A DNA stretch of 64,000 nucleotides from Bacteroidales bacterium (GTDB lineage: Bacteria; Bacteroidota; Bacteroidia; Bacteroidales; P3): the NCBI GenBank assembly GCA_017443265.1, contig JAFSOU010000113.1, positions 1 to 64,000 of the forward strand, given 5' to 3'. Each line of letters opens with the position of its first letter. Within the stretch, counting starts at the first letter, position 1. A program made the translations under genes and the position numbers. The notes under the pieces were generated by a model. The model was not told the origin of the DNA and ran no database searches. It saw only the letters and a program-made list of their open reading frames with translations. This document shows positions 24,467-33,965 of the stretch, one piece after another.

Positions 24467-24922
24467 ATGGACAAAGTAACAGTATTAGGTCTGATAAAGG
24501 ACAAACTGGAAGGCACCGACAAATTCCTTGTGGACATGCACATCTCAAGGGACAACCGCATCAGCGTGGCCATCGACGGCGACAACGGCGTGACCATCGA
24601 CGACTGCATAGAGCTAAGCCGCCACATCGAGAAAAACCTCAACCGCGACGAGGAGGATTTCGAACTCAACGTAGCCTCGGCAGGGCTCGACAACCCGCTG
24701 AAACTGCACAGGCAATACGTGAAAAACGTAGGCCGTTTTCTAGCAGTAACCACCACCGACGGCGAGAAAACCACCGGAAAACTGCTCGAAGTAACCGACA
24801 CCGACATCACCATACTGCCCGACAACACTCCGCGACGCAAAAAACAGGAACCCGAAGCAGACAACACAAAGACAATACCTTTCGACGACATTCAAACAGC
24901 AAAAGTAGTAATAAAATTCTAA
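24467..24922 (+). CDS. rimP: Ribosome maturation factor RimP
   Basis: RimP helps assemble the 30S subunit. The 151-residue protein has the family pattern KFLVDMHISRDNRISVAIDG, DDCIELSRHIEKNL and the signature ELNVASAGLDNPLKLHRQY, then a small C-terminal SH3-like domain. Its place 14 bp before nusA, with infB after it, is the classic order and confirms the name. Confidence 0.93.
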   Translation: MDKVTVLGLIKDKLEGTDKFLVDMHISRDNRISVAIDGDNGVTIDDCIELSRHIEKNLNRDEEDFELNVASAGLDNPLKLHRQYVKNVGRFLAVTTTDGEKTTGKLLEVTDTDITILPDNTPRRKKQEPEADNTKTIPFDDIQTAKVVIKF

Positions 24923-24936
24923 TACCAAACATCATT

Positions 24937-26178
24937 ATGGAAACATCAAATTTGATTGATTCTTTTTCCGAATTCAAAGAATTTAAAAACATCGACCGCG
25001 AGACGTTGATGCGCATATTGGAAGACGTATTCCGCAGTGCCCTGATAAAACGCTACGGCACCGACGAGAATTTCGACATAATAGTGAACGTTGACAAGGG
25101 CGACCTCGAGATATTCCGCAACCGCGAAATAGTAGAAGACGACAAGGTGGAGGACGACAAAACCCAGATAGCCTACTCCGAAGCCATCAAGATAGAAGCC
25201 GACTTCGAGGTGGGCGAGGAACTGTCGGAACGCATAAGCATGAAAGACTTCGGCCGCCGCGACATACTGGCCATACGCCAGAACCTTGTGGCCAAAGTGC
25301 AGGACTACGAACGCACCGCCATCTACCAGAAATACAAAGAAAAAGTAGGGCAGATCATCGTTGGAGAAGTGTATCAGGTGTGGAACCGCGAGATACTTGT
25401 GCAAGACGAAGAAAAAATCGAATTGGTGCTCCCGAAATCGGAACAGATTCCCGCCGACCACTACCGCAAAGGCGACACCATACGCGCCGTGGTACTGAAA
25501 GTGGAACCCAAGAACAACAACCTAGTAATCACCATCTCACGCACATCGCCCATATTCCTCGAACGCCTTATGGAAGCCGAAGTGCCCGAAATATACGACG
25601 GCCTCATCACCATACGCAAGATAGTACGCGAACCGGGCGAGAAAGCCAAAGTAGCTGTCGAGTCGTACGACGACCGCATCGACCCCGTGGGCTCCTGCGT
25701 GGGAATGAAAGGCGGACGCATACACGGAATAGTACGCGAGCTGCGCAACGAAAACATCGACGTCATCAACTTCACCACCAACCCCGAACTCTACGTGCAA
25801 CGCGCACTCAACCCGGCCAAGATAACTTCCATCAAAATACTCGAAGACGAGAAAAAAGCCGAAGTGTTTATGCACTCCGAAGATGTATCGCTGGCTATAG
25901 GCAAAGGCGGCCACAACATCAAACTGGCTAGCAAGCTCACCGGCTACGAAATAAACGTGTACCGCGCCGACGACGAAGGCTACGAAGAAGACGTGGATCT
26001 GCAGGAATTCTCCGACGAAATCGAACAGTGGATTATCGACGAGCTGAAACGCATCGGCTGCGACACCGCCAAGAGCGTGCTGGCCATACCCGCCGACGAA
26101 CTGCTGCAACGCACCGACCTCGAAGAGGAGACCATCAACAACGTGCTGCAGATACTCAAAGCCGAATTCGAAAAATAA
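24937..26178 (+). CDS. nusA: Transcription termination/antitermination protein NusA
   Basis: NusA binds RNA polymerase and modulates pausing, termination and antitermination. The 413-residue protein has the N-terminal polymerase-binding domain, an S1 domain (about 130-200), KH1 with GSCVGMKGGRIHGIVRELRN and KH2 with AIGKGGHNIKLASKLTG. A short C-terminal helix-hairpin-helix ends in VLQILKAEFEK. It lacks the long acidic repeats of gamma-proteobacterial NusA, as usual in this phylum. It is co-transcribed with rimP and infB, and may act on the leader terminator upstream. Confidence 0.95.
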   Translation: METSNLIDSFSEFKEFKNIDRETLMRILEDVFRSALIKRYGTDENFDIIVNVDKGDLEIFRNREIVEDDKVEDDKTQIAYSEAIKIEADFEVGEELSERISMKDFGRRDILAIRQNLVAKVQDYERTAIYQKYKEKVGQIIVGEVYQVWNREILVQDEEKIELVLPKSEQIPADHYRKGDTIRAVVLKVEPKNNNLVITISRTSPIFLERLMEAEVPEIYDGLITIRKIVREPGEKAKVAVESYDDRIDPVGSCVGMKGGRIHGIVRELRNENIDVINFTTNPELYVQRALNPAKITSIKILEDEKKAEVFMHSEDVSLAIGKGGHNIKLASKLTGYEINVYRADDEGYEEDVDLQEFSDEIEQWIIDELKRIGCDTAKSVLAIPADELLQRTDLEEETINNVLQILKAEFEK

Positions 26179-26237
26179 TAATGAAAAAGTGAAATAAAAA
26201 GTGCAGGAACCACAGAAAGAAAGTATGAATTAAAGCA

Positions 26238-26243
26238 AGGAGG
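26238..26243 (+). promoter_or_regulatory. Strong Shine-Dalgarno site of infB
   Basis: AGGAGG ends 4 nt before the ATG at 26248. Most genes here have no such site, so this one is notable and decides the infB start. Confidence 0.7.
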
Positions 26244-26247
26244 AACA

Positions 26248-29214
26248 ATGTCAGAAGAAACAAAAAGCATCAGATTAAGCAAAGCAGCAAAGGAATTCAA
26301 CATCGGCGTAAGCACCGCCGTCGAGTTCCTAAAAAAGAAAGGACACCAGATTGACGACAATCCCAACACGAAAATTCCGGAAGAGTTGTACAACCTTCTT
26401 GCGAAAAATTTCCAGTCGGAACGCGCTGTAAAGGAAAACGCCGACAAAATACAGATCTCAACCACGGTGAAAAACTCTGCCGTGCTTGACGCCTCGAAGG
26501 AACAAAAAGACGAAACCCCCGAACAAGCCAAAGATGACGACAAGGAAACAACTACCAAAAACATCGGCAAAAAGGTAGAGGCCAAAGAGGAAGAGAAAAC
26601 CCCCGAACCCGAACCCGCCAAAGAGCCTGCCAAGAAAGCCAAAACCAAAGCCAAGGCAGAACCGAAAACGAAAGCCGAACCTGAACCTGAACCCGAACCC
26701 AAGCCCGAACCGTCCGAAGAACCCGAACCGGAAAAGAAGGAAGAGGTGAAAGAAGAGCCCAAGACCAAGATAATAGCTCCCGACACCCAAATCCCCGATG
26801 TGCCTACCGACCTTTCTGTGAAAGTTATCGACCGTATCGACATCGACTCCATCAACGAGCAGAACCGTCCCACCAAAAGAACCAAAGAGCAGAAAGAGAA
26901 AGAACGCAAAGAGCGCAAGAAAAACTCCGAAGCTATCACCAAAGCTATGGAAAAAGCCGCTCAACAAGCCGAAGCGGAATTGCAGAAAGAAGAGGAGACT
27001 CCAAAAGCCAAGCCCGAACCCAAGCCCGAACCCATCAAGGCTGTGGCACCTAAACTCGAAGGACCCAAGATTCTCGGAAAGATAGACCTGCCGTCGCCCG
27101 AACAACGCACTAAACCCTCCAAAAAAGAGGAAGGCGGACGCAAGAAAAAACGCAAACGCATAGGCGAAGGCCCCGTAGATATCAACAACCCCAACAACCA
27201 AGGCGGCAACGCTCCCAAAAAGAAAGAACAGCGCAACGAACAACAAGCCGGACAAGGCAGCGGCAAAAAACGCGACAAGAAAAAAGCCGCCAAACAGCCC
27301 GTGGTGATAGACGAGAAAGAAATCGAAAAACAGATTCACGACAACCTCGCCCGTCTGGCACCAATGGGCAAATCCAAGACCTCCAAACACCGCCGCGAGA
27401 AACGTAAGAAAATCCAAGAACAGATCGAAGACCAGCAGATGATGGAGAACGAAAACAAGAACGTTCTCAAAGTAACGGAATTTGTTACCGCCAACGACCT
27501 GGCCACCATGATGAACAAACCCGTTAACGAAATCATCTCCACCTGCTTTATGGTGGGCATACCCATCTCCATCAACCAGCGACTTGGTGCCGAAACCATA
27601 CAGCTCATAGCCGACGAGTTCGGATTCCAGATCAACTTCGTAAGCGCCGAGGTGGTGGATGCCATCAGCGAAATCGAGGAACACGACAGCGAGAGCGACC
27701 TCAAACCCCGCAACCCCATCGTTACCGTTATGGGACACGTGGACCACGGCAAGACATCGTTGCTCGACTACATACGCAAGACCAACGTGATAGCAGGCGA
27801 GGCCGGCGGCATCACCCAGCACATTGGTGCCTACGAGGTGGAGATGCCCGACGGACGCAAAATAACCTTCCTCGACACCCCCGGCCACGAAGCCTTCACC
27901 GCCATGCGTGCACGCGGCGCCAGCATCACCGATATTGCTATTATCGTAATTGCCGCCGACGACAAAGTGATGCCGCAGACAGTGGAAGCAATCAACCACG
28001 CTCAAGCCGCCAACGTGCCTATAGTGTTTGCCATCAACAAGATAGACAAACCCGGCGCCGACCCCGACCGCATCAAGACAGAGCTGGCCAACATGAACCT
28101 CCTTGTCGAAGAATGGGGCGGCAAATACCAAAGTCAGGACATAGCAGCCAAAAAAGGCATCAACATCGACCTGCTGCTGGAGAAAGTGCTGCTCGAAGCC
28201 GAGATGCTCGACCTCAAGGCCAACCCCAACAAACGCGCCAAAGGCACCATAATCGAATCATCGCTCGACAAAGGCCGCGGCTACGTGGCCAAGATTCTGG
28301 TTCAGGACGGCACCATACGCCAAGGCGACCCCGTGGTGGCAGGCAGCCATTTCGGACGTGTGAAAGCCATGTACAACGAACGTAACCAGATAGTGAAAGA
28401 GGCCGGACCCTCGACCCCCGTGCTGCTGCTCGGACTCGACGGCGCTCCACAGGCCGGCGACACTTTCAACGTGATGGAAAACGAGAAAGAGGCCAAAGAA
28501 ATTGCCACTCGCCGTCACCAGCTGCAACGCGAACAAACCATACGCACACAGACACATATCACCCTCGACGAGATTGGCCGACGCATAGCCCTCGGCGATT
28601 TCAAGGAGCTGAACCTCATTGTGAAAGGCGACGTGGACGGCTCGGTGGAAGCACTCTCCGACTCGCTGCTGAAACTCTCCACAAGCGAGGTGCAGGTGAA
28701 CGTGATACTCAAAGGCGTAGGTCAAATCACCGAATCGGACGTGCAGCTGGCCATAGCCTCAAACGCCGTAATCATCGGTTTCCAAGTGCGTCCCTCGCTT
28801 ACAGCACGCAAACTGGCCGAAGCCGAACAAATCGACATACGCCTGTACTCCATCATATACACCGCCATCAACGAACTGAAAGACGCTATCGAAGGCATGC
28901 TTTCGCCCGAAATTCAGGAGAAAGTGGTGGCCAACCTCGAAGTGCAGGAGACTTTCCGCATCTCCAAGGTGGGAACCATTGCCGGCTGTGTTTGCCTCGA
29001 CGGAAAAATCAACAAAAACACCAGCGTGCGCGTTATCCGCGACGGTATTGTGGTTTACACCGGAAACCTCGCCTCACTAAAACGTTTCAAAGACGAGGTG
29101 AAGGAGGTTGTGTCGGGACAAGACTGCGGTCTGAACATCGAAAACTTCAACGACATCAAAGTGGGCGACATTATCGAAGGCTACGAGCAAATCGAGATAA
29201 AGAGAAAACTGTAG
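26248..29214 (+). CDS. infB: Translation initiation factor IF-2
   Basis: IF-2 is the GTPase that brings initiator tRNA to the 30S subunit. The 988-residue protein has an IF2_N domain (about 5-55) and a long charged low-complexity region rich in Glu-Pro and Lys (about 80-340). The GTPase domain shows G1 [13 protein letters not shown]3 DTPGHEAF and G4 NKID, and the C-terminal domains II-IV follow. The codon choice in the Pro/Glu/Lys-rich segment produces long purine-rich runs. The start is preceded by AGGAGG (26238-26243), an unusually clear Shine-Dalgarno for this genome. Confidence 0.97.
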   Translation: MSEETKSIRLSKAAKEFNIGVSTAVEFLKKKGHQIDDNPNTKIPEELYNLLAKNFQSERAVKENADKIQISTTVKNSAVLDASKEQKDETPEQAKDDDKETTTKNIGKKVEAKEEEKTPEPEPAKEPAKKAKTKAKAEPKTKAEPEPEPEPKPEPSEEPEPEKKEEVKEEPKTKIIAPDTQIPDVPTDLSVKVIDRIDIDSINEQNRPTKRTKEQKEKERKERKKNSEAITKAMEKAAQQAEAELQKEEETPKAKPEPKPEPIKAVAPKLEGPKILGKIDLPSPEQRTKPSKKEEGGRKKKRKRIGEGPVDINNPNNQGGNAPKKKEQRNEQQAGQGSGKKRDKKKAAKQPVVIDEKEIEKQIHDNLARLAPMGKSKTSKHRREKRKKIQEQIEDQQMMENENKNVLKVTEFVTANDLATMMNKPVNEIISTCFMVGIPISINQRLGAETIQLIADEFGFQINFVSAEVVDAISEIEEHDSESDLKPRNPIVTVMGHVDHGKTSLLDYIRKTNVIAGEAGGITQHIGAYEVEMPDGRKITFLDTPGHEAFTAMRARGASITDIAIIVIAADDKVMPQTVEAINHAQAANVPIVFAINKIDKPGADPDRIKTELANMNLLVEEWGGKYQSQDIAAKKGINIDLLLEKVLLEAEMLDLKANPNKRAKGTIIESSLDKGRGYVAKILVQDGTIRQGDPVVAGSHFGRVKAMYNERNQIVKEAGPSTPVLLLGLDGAPQAGDTFNVMENEKEAKEIATRRHQLQREQTIRTQTHITLDEIGRRIALGDFKELNLIVKGDVDGSVEALSDSLLKLSTSEVQVNVILKGVGQITESDVQLAIASNAVIIGFQVRPSLTARKLAEAEQIDIRLYSIIYTAINELKDAIEGMLSPEIQEKVVANLEVQETFRISKVGTIAGCVCLDGKINKNTSVRVIRDGIVVYTGNLASLKRFKDEVKEVVSGQDCGLNIENFNDIKVGDIIEGYEQIEIKRKL

Positions 29215-29241
29215 CTGTCGCCACGTTGAATAATACAAATA

Positions 29242-29276
29242 AAAGGGAAATCTGGAAACGGGTTTCCCTTTTTTTT
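29242..29276 (+). terminator. Terminator of the rimP-nusA-infB operon
   Basis: AAAGGGAAA and TTTCCCTTT form a 9-bp stem around a 12-nt loop, followed by a T-run. Confidence 0.85.
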
Positions 29277-29426
29277 GCGTCACAAAAAAGGAAAAAAACA
29301 CAAAAACCAGTCTCTAACAGGCCAAAAACAGGCAAGGACGAGGCAAACCACGACAAAAAATGTTAAATCTTAATTATTTATATATCAAATAATTGCACCA
29401 ATGCAAAACAAAAATAGGACAAAATT

Positions 29427-29458
29427 TTTGGCTAATCGGAAAAAAAGTCGTACCTTTG
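29427..29458 (+). promoter_or_regulatory. Promoter of tRNA-Val
   Basis: TTTG (29427-29430) and TACCTTTG (29451-29458) are 20 nt apart, 27 nt before the tRNA. Confidence 0.8.
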
Positions 29459-29484
29459 CACTCGCAAAAAGAGAAAATTTGCAC

Positions 29485-29559
29485 GGGAGCATAGCTCAGT
29501 TGGTTCAGAGCATCTGCCTTACAAGCAGAGGGTCATAGGTTCGACTCCTATTGTTCCCA
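29485..29559 (+). tRNA. tRNA-Val (anticodon TAC)
   Basis: GGGAGCA (29485-29491) pairs with TGTTCCC (29552-29558). The D arm is AGCTCAGTTGGTTCAGAGC. The anticodon loop CTTACAA in the stem CTGC/GCAG gives TAC, and the T arm has GGTTCGACTCC. The discriminator is A, and CCA is not encoded. Confidence 0.95.
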
Positions 29560-29565
29560 CGAAAT

Positions 29566-29592
29566 AAAGGACTTCACACGAAGTCCTTTTTT
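29566..29592 (+). terminator. Terminator after tRNA-Val
   Basis: AAAGGACTTC and GAAGTCCTTT form a 10-bp stem with a 4-nt loop and a T-tract. Confidence 0.85.
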
Positions 29593-29701
29593 ATTTACCT
29601 GTGAACAATGATGTGTGAAGGCATGATGTTGTTTAATTGTTGAGTTGTTGAACTGAAAACTCCCTACTGAAAAAAAACTTGCATTTCCCGACTTTTTTTC
29701 G

Positions 29702-29709
29702 TAACTTTG
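29702..29709 (+). promoter_or_regulatory. Promoter -7 box of the gldB operon
   Basis: TAACTTTG lies 30 nt upstream of the gldB start. The stretch 29593-29700 before it shows only AT-rich spacer. Confidence 0.65.
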
Positions 29710-29739
29710 CACACTTGTGATTAACGAAAAACTACGCCC

Positions 29740-30723
29740 GTGAAAACGACAAAACTCCTGGCAACCGCCGTACTTACGGCCTTGTGCATAACGCTTTGCA
29801 CCCGTTGCGGACACGACAGCGGCAGCGACGAAGTGCAGATAAAACGTTTCGAAAAGGTGCTGTTCGGCACTCCGGCAAACGACTTGCCCACGGTACTGAA
29901 AGAGCAGGAACCGGAATACCGTCCCCTTATCAGCGGCGACCTCAACGACCCCTATTTTATGCAGAATATCGTCGGTTTTGCCAACGACCCGCAGATGAAA
30001 GACGTGTACAACACCGTAATGCGCCGCTACCCCGACCTCGGCTGGCTGGAGCAAGGTCTCTCACCCGCCATGGAGAAAGCCCGCAAGCTGTTCCCCGCCC
30101 TCGACGTCAGGGCTTTCTACACCCTTATCCTCGGCAATTTCGACTACAACATGCGTGTGGTATGCGCCGACACTTTCCTCGCCATCGACATAAGTCAGTA
30201 TGTTATAGACGAATACAAACCCTTTAACTATTACAATATGCCCATGTATATGGTGGAGATGCTCGACAGCACCCACCTTTTGCCCGACTGCATGGCGGCC
30301 ATCGGCACCAGCCTGCTGCCACGCAACTACGCACCGCAGTCGCTGCTGGAATATATGGTGGACAACGGCAAGGTGCAGTATTTCCTCGCCCAAGTGCTGC
30401 CCGACGTGGCCCACGAACAACGTATCCGCTACACCAACCAGCAGTGGAACTGGGCCGTGGAGAACGAAAGCAACGTGTGGGGCTACCTGCTTCAAAACCA
30501 GCTGCTTTATGACAGCGACTGGAACCGCATACGCGATTTCGTGAACGAAGGTCCGCAAACACCACAGTTCACCAACTCCGCCCCGCGTCTGGCCGATTTC
30601 GTCGGACTTCAGATTATAACAGCCTACATGGAAAACAACAAAGTGTCGATGCCGGAGCTTTTTGCCAACACCGACGCACAGAAAATACTCACCCAATCGA
30701 AATATAAACCTCAAAGGCACTAA
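29740..30723 (+). CDS. gldB: GldB-like gliding-motility-associated lipoprotein
   Basis: The 327-residue protein starts at a GTG (no upstream ATG fits) with a signal sequence rich in Leu and Cys. It then shows the GldB pattern: IKRFEKVLFG near the N-terminus, a long helical middle, QQWNWAVENESNVWGYLLQNQLLY, FVNEGPQTPQF and SAPRLADFVGLQIITAYMENN. GldB was described in gliding Flavobacteria and is widespread in non-gliding Bacteroidota, probably at the cell envelope. The presumed lipobox is odd: cysteines occur as ITLC and CTRC, neither with a standard residue before Cys. It leads a tight four-gene run with 3 bp to the next gene. Confidence 0.8.
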   Translation: MKTTKLLATAVLTALCITLCTRCGHDSGSDEVQIKRFEKVLFGTPANDLPTVLKEQEPEYRPLISGDLNDPYFMQNIVGFANDPQMKDVYNTVMRRYPDLGWLEQGLSPAMEKARKLFPALDVRAFYTLILGNFDYNMRVVCADTFLAIDISQYVIDEYKPFNYYNMPMYMVEMLDSTHLLPDCMAAIGTSLLPRNYAPQSLLEYMVDNGKVQYFLAQVLPDVAHEQRIRYTNQQWNWAVENESNVWGYLLQNQLLYDSDWNRIRDFVNEGPQTPQFTNSAPRLADFVGLQIITAYMENNKVSMPELFANTDAQKILTQSKYKPQRH

Positions 30724-30726
30724 TTT

Positions 30727-32679
30727 ATGAGATTTACCATATTCAAAACCAACAAGATTTTTTCGTACCTCACGGCCAAATTCATTCTGGCTTTTGTGCT
30801 GTTGCTCGTTACTCAGCTTATATTCTTCATAGCCAACCGCAACCTGTTTTCGCCTGTGGATTTCGGCGGTTTTATGAAAATACTCTGGGGCAACATCGTG
30901 TTCGGACTCTCCACCACCGCCATGGTGCTCAGCCCGTACATAGTGCTCAACGTGATACCCACCAGTCTGCGCTGGAACAAAATCTACAAAAACATCGCCG
31001 AGGTGTTTTACATCATCCCCGTGTTTGTGATGCTGATTGCCAACATGATAGACTCGGCATACTACACTTTCACCTTCCGCCGTATGACGTCGGAGATTTT
31101 CGGCTACCTTGGCGTGGGCGGCGACATGGGCAACCTCATACCTCAGTTTCTGAAAGATTTCTGGGTGTACCTTGTACTTTTCATCGCCATTATTTTTGTG
31201 CTGATATGGTGCAGCCGTCGCATAGTGCTCGAAAAACGTATGCCGCACCCCTACGGCACAACACTTTTCAAGGACAGCATCCTTTCGGTGATTGTGGTTG
31301 CCATTGCCGTGCTGATGATTCGCGGAGGCTTCATCTACAAGCCTCTCCGTCCCATCGACGCAAGCAAATACGCCACCTGCGACAACACATCGCTGGTGCT
31401 CAACACCCCGTTCTGCATTATCCGCACCTTTGGCAAAAGCAGCGGCCTGGAGCCGAAACACTACTATGCCGACGAAAAGGCCATGGAAAAAATCTTCACT
31501 CCCGTGAACATACCCCTTGCCGCCTCCGACACCACCGCCGCGGTACTCCCCGACAGCCTTGCGGCAACGCAGAAAAACGTGGTGATAATAATCCTCGAGA
31601 GTTTTTCGGAAGAGTATGTGGGTTTCCTCAACCCCGACAACAAAGGGTTTACTCCTTTCCTCGACTCCCTTTCGCAGCACAGCACCGTTTATCAGGGCAT
31701 GTCCAACGGCAAACGTTCCATCGAGGCTATACCCGCAATACTGGCCGGAATGCCTTCCATTATGTTCGAGCCGTTCATAACTTCGCCCTACGCCACCAAC
31801 AAAATAGAGGGGCTGCCGCAGGTGCTTAAACGCCACGGCTACAGCACGTCGTTTTTCCACGGCGCATACAACGGCTCCATGAATTTCGACGCCTTTGTGC
31901 AGTCGGTGGGCGTGGACAGCTACTATGGCAAAAACGAATACGTTGCCGATTGCGGCGACAACGGCTACGACGGCAACTGGGGCATTTTCGACGAGCCTTT
32001 CCTGCAGTTTATGGCCAAGAAAATAGGCACCTTCCGACAGCCGTTCTTCACCTCGGTGTTCACCATCTCGTCGCACCACCCCTACACCATGCCCAAGGAG
32101 CATGTGGGACAGTTCCCGAAAGGCAAGCACCCCATTTTGGAAGTGGTGGCCTACTCCGACTACGCACTAAAACAGTTTTTTGCCGCCGCCTCGAAAGCCG
32201 ACTGGTACCAGAACACCATTTTCATCATCACCGCCGACCACACCGCACCGCCGATTTCACCGAAATACTCCACCGGCTACAATGTATATAAGGTGCCGAT
32301 GATAGTCTTTGACCCGTCCAACGACACACATATTGTGAAAAACCGCATAATGCAGCAGGCCGACATAATGCCCACCGTGGTGGATATGCTGGGGATAAAC
32401 GAACGGACAATGTCGTTCGGCAAAAGCGTGATAAACCCCGCCAACCCCGAATACCATATCTCCTACGGTAGCAGCGCCTACCAGCTTATCAAGGACAAAT
32501 ACTACATACGTTACGACGGCACCAAGCTGGAGGTGTTCGACCGCTTTGCCGACCCCGAACTGCAAAACGACCTCGCCGATAGCGACGCCAAAGCCTACCA
32601 GCCGGAGCTCAACTTCCTGAAAGCCATCATACAGCAGTACAACAACCGGATGATTGAGAACCGTTTGACAATTAAATAA
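30727..32679 (+). CDS. LtaS-like sulfatase-fold membrane transferase
   Basis: The 650-residue protein has about five membrane helices in the first 210 residues and then an extracytoplasmic alkaline-phosphatase/sulfatase domain. Landmarks are NVVIIILESFSEEYVGF, the nucleophile region QGMSNGKRSIEAIPAILAGMP, STSFFHGAYNGSMNFDAF and FIITADHTAPP near the C-terminus. LtaS relatives transfer phosphoglycerol or phosphoethanolamine from lipids to envelope glycans. Gram-negative members of this phylum make no classical lipoteichoic acid, so the acceptor is unknown. A lipid kinase gene lies 10 bp downstream, fitting recycling of diacylglycerol left by such a transferase. Confidence 0.88.
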   Translation: MRFTIFKTNKIFSYLTAKFILAFVLLLVTQLIFFIANRNLFSPVDFGGFMKILWGNIVFGLSTTAMVLSPYIVLNVIPTSLRWNKIYKNIAEVFYIIPVFVMLIANMIDSAYYTFTFRRMTSEIFGYLGVGGDMGNLIPQFLKDFWVYLVLFIAIIFVLIWCSRRIVLEKRMPHPYGTTLFKDSILSVIVVAIAVLMIRGGFIYKPLRPIDASKYATCDNTSLVLNTPFCIIRTFGKSSGLEPKHYYADEKAMEKIFTPVNIPLAASDTTAAVLPDSLAATQKNVVIIILESFSEEYVGFLNPDNKGFTPFLDSLSQHSTVYQGMSNGKRSIEAIPAILAGMPSIMFEPFITSPYATNKIEGLPQVLKRHGYSTSFFHGAYNGSMNFDAFVQSVGVDSYYGKNEYVADCGDNGYDGNWGIFDEPFLQFMAKKIGTFRQPFFTSVFTISSHHPYTMPKEHVGQFPKGKHPILEVVAYSDYALKQFFAAASKADWYQNTIFIITADHTAPPISPKYSTGYNVYKVPMIVFDPSNDTHIVKNRIMQQADIMPTVVDMLGINERTMSFGKSVINPANPEYHISYGSSAYQLIKDKYYIRYDGTKLEVFDRFADPELQNDLADSDAKAYQPELNFLKAIIQQYNNRMIENRLTIK

Positions 32680-32689
32680 GTAACTAACC

Positions 32690-33586
32690 ATGATCGACCG
32701 CAAACGACTTCTGGTAATAATAAACCCCATCTCCGGTGTGGGACGGCAGAAAACCATCGAAAAGGTGTTCGCCGAGCACCTCGACCGCTCCCGTTTCGAC
32801 TACGACATACGCTACACCGAGCGCGCAGGCCACGCCACCGACATAGCCCACGAAGGCTCGGCACAAGGCTACGACGCTGTTATCGCCGTGGGCGGCGACG
32901 GCTCCATCAACGAGGTGGCAAAAGGGCTGATAGGCACGGACACCACCATGGGTATCATACCATGCGGCTCCGGCAACGGCATGGCACGTCACATGCACCT
33001 GCCACTCACCCCCGAAAAAGCTATAGAGGTGATAAACAAATACCACACCGAAGATATCGACACCATCGACGTGAACGGCCACAGCTACGTGAGCATCGCA
33101 GGCGTAGGCTTCGACGCCCACGTGGCACGGCGGTTCCGCCTTACAAAAAAACGCGGCTTTGCGGGCTACGCACGAATAATGTTCACCGAATACCCACGCT
33201 ACAAAGCCAAAGAGTACCGCATGATTATCGACGGCAAGGAATGCAGCCACAAAGCACTGATGGTGAGCGTGGCCAACTCCAGCCAGTTCGGCTTCAACGC
33301 CGCCATTGCTCCCACCGCCAGCCTCACCGACGGACTTCTGGATGTGTGCATTGTGGAGAAAGTGCCATATCTGGAACTGCCCATCACCGCCGAAATGCTG
33401 CTGATGAGCCACAATTTCGAAAAATCGGAGCATGTGGAAATTATTCAGGCAAAGGAAGTTACAATACTCAACAACGACTACCGCTGGATAAACTACGACG
33501 GCGAGGCGCTGAAACTCGACACCGAGCTGCATTTCAAGATAGTTCCAAAATCGTTAAACGTAATCTGCCATGGGGAAAAAGAATAA
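32690..33586 (+). CDS. Diacylglycerol kinase-family lipid kinase
   Basis: A 298-residue protein of the DagK/YegS fold: INPISGVGRQKTIEKVF at the N-terminus, AVGGDGSINEVAKGL near 70 for nucleotide, IIPCGSGNGMARH, and IAGVGFDAHVARRFR. It ends in the beta-sandwich domain (VTILNNDYRWINYDGEAL). It probably phosphorylates diacylglycerol or a similar lipid at the inner membrane. Operon position directly after the LtaS-like transferase supports reuse of diacylglycerol. The 3' end overlaps the SUI1 gene by 17 bp. Confidence 0.9.
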   Translation: MIDRKRLLVIINPISGVGRQKTIEKVFAEHLDRSRFDYDIRYTERAGHATDIAHEGSAQGYDAVIAVGGDGSINEVAKGLIGTDTTMGIIPCGSGNGMARHMHLPLTPEKAIEVINKYHTEDIDTIDVNGHSYVSIAGVGFDAHVARRFRLTKKRGFAGYARIMFTEYPRYKAKEYRMIIDGKECSHKALMVSVANSSQFGFNAAIAPTASLTDGLLDVCIVEKVPYLELPITAEMLLMSHNFEKSEHVEIIQAKEVTILNNDYRWINYDGEALKLDTELHFKIVPKSLNVICHGEKE

Positions 33587-33914
33587 AAACGCCATCGGGG
33601 TGGTTTACAGCACCAATCCCGATTTCGCCTACCAATACGACGAGCCCGAAGAAGCCGTCACCCTGCCCCCTCAGCAGCAGGACCTGCGCGTGTGGCTCGA
33701 CCGCAAACAGCGCGGAGGCAAGACGGTAACCCTCGTAACAGGCTTTGTAGGCACTGCCGACGACCTTGCGACTTTGGCCAAAGAGCTGAAAACCAAATGT
33801 GGCGTGGGCGGCAACGCCAAGGACGGCGAGATAATGATTCAGGGCGATTTCCGCGACAAAGTGCTCGACCTGCTCGCCAAAGCCGGATACAAAGCAAAAA
33901 AAGCGGGAGGATGA
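33570..33914 (+). CDS. SUI1/YciH-family translation factor
   Basis: A 114-residue protein with an N-terminal tail and a C-terminal SUI1 (eIF1-like) domain. It shows RKQRGGKTVTLVTGF, DLATLAKELKTKCGVGG and GEIMIQGDFRDKVLDLL, the family signature. Bacterial SUI1 proteins are thought to influence start-site fidelity at the 30S subunit. It overlaps the lipid kinase gene by 17 bp in another frame, so translation is coupled. Confidence 0.93.
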   Translation: MGKKNKNAIGVVYSTNPDFAYQYDEPEEAVTLPPQQQDLRVWLDRKQRGGKTVTLVTGFVGTADDLATLAKELKTKCGVGGNAKDGEIMIQGDFRDKVLDLLAKAGYKAKKAGG

Positions 33915-33965
33915 ATTTGGGAGTAATTGATAGTTTATAGTTGAAAATTGAAAATTACTAAAATA

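Noticed and set aside
26580-26760. Apparent tandem repeat or CRISPR-like periodicity in the infB coding region
   Set aside because: It is codon-level repetition of Glu-Pro and Lys in the IF-2 linker; no spacers or palindromic repeats.
26458-28131. 557-codon minus-strand frame opposite infB
   Set aside because: Shadow of the Glu/Pro/Lys-rich coding region; it reads as Phe/Gly/Leu repeats with no plausible start context.
30061-32130. 689-codon minus-strand frame opposite gldB and the LtaS-like gene
   Set aside because: Spans two well-supported genes on the other strand and has a His/Val-rich shadow composition.
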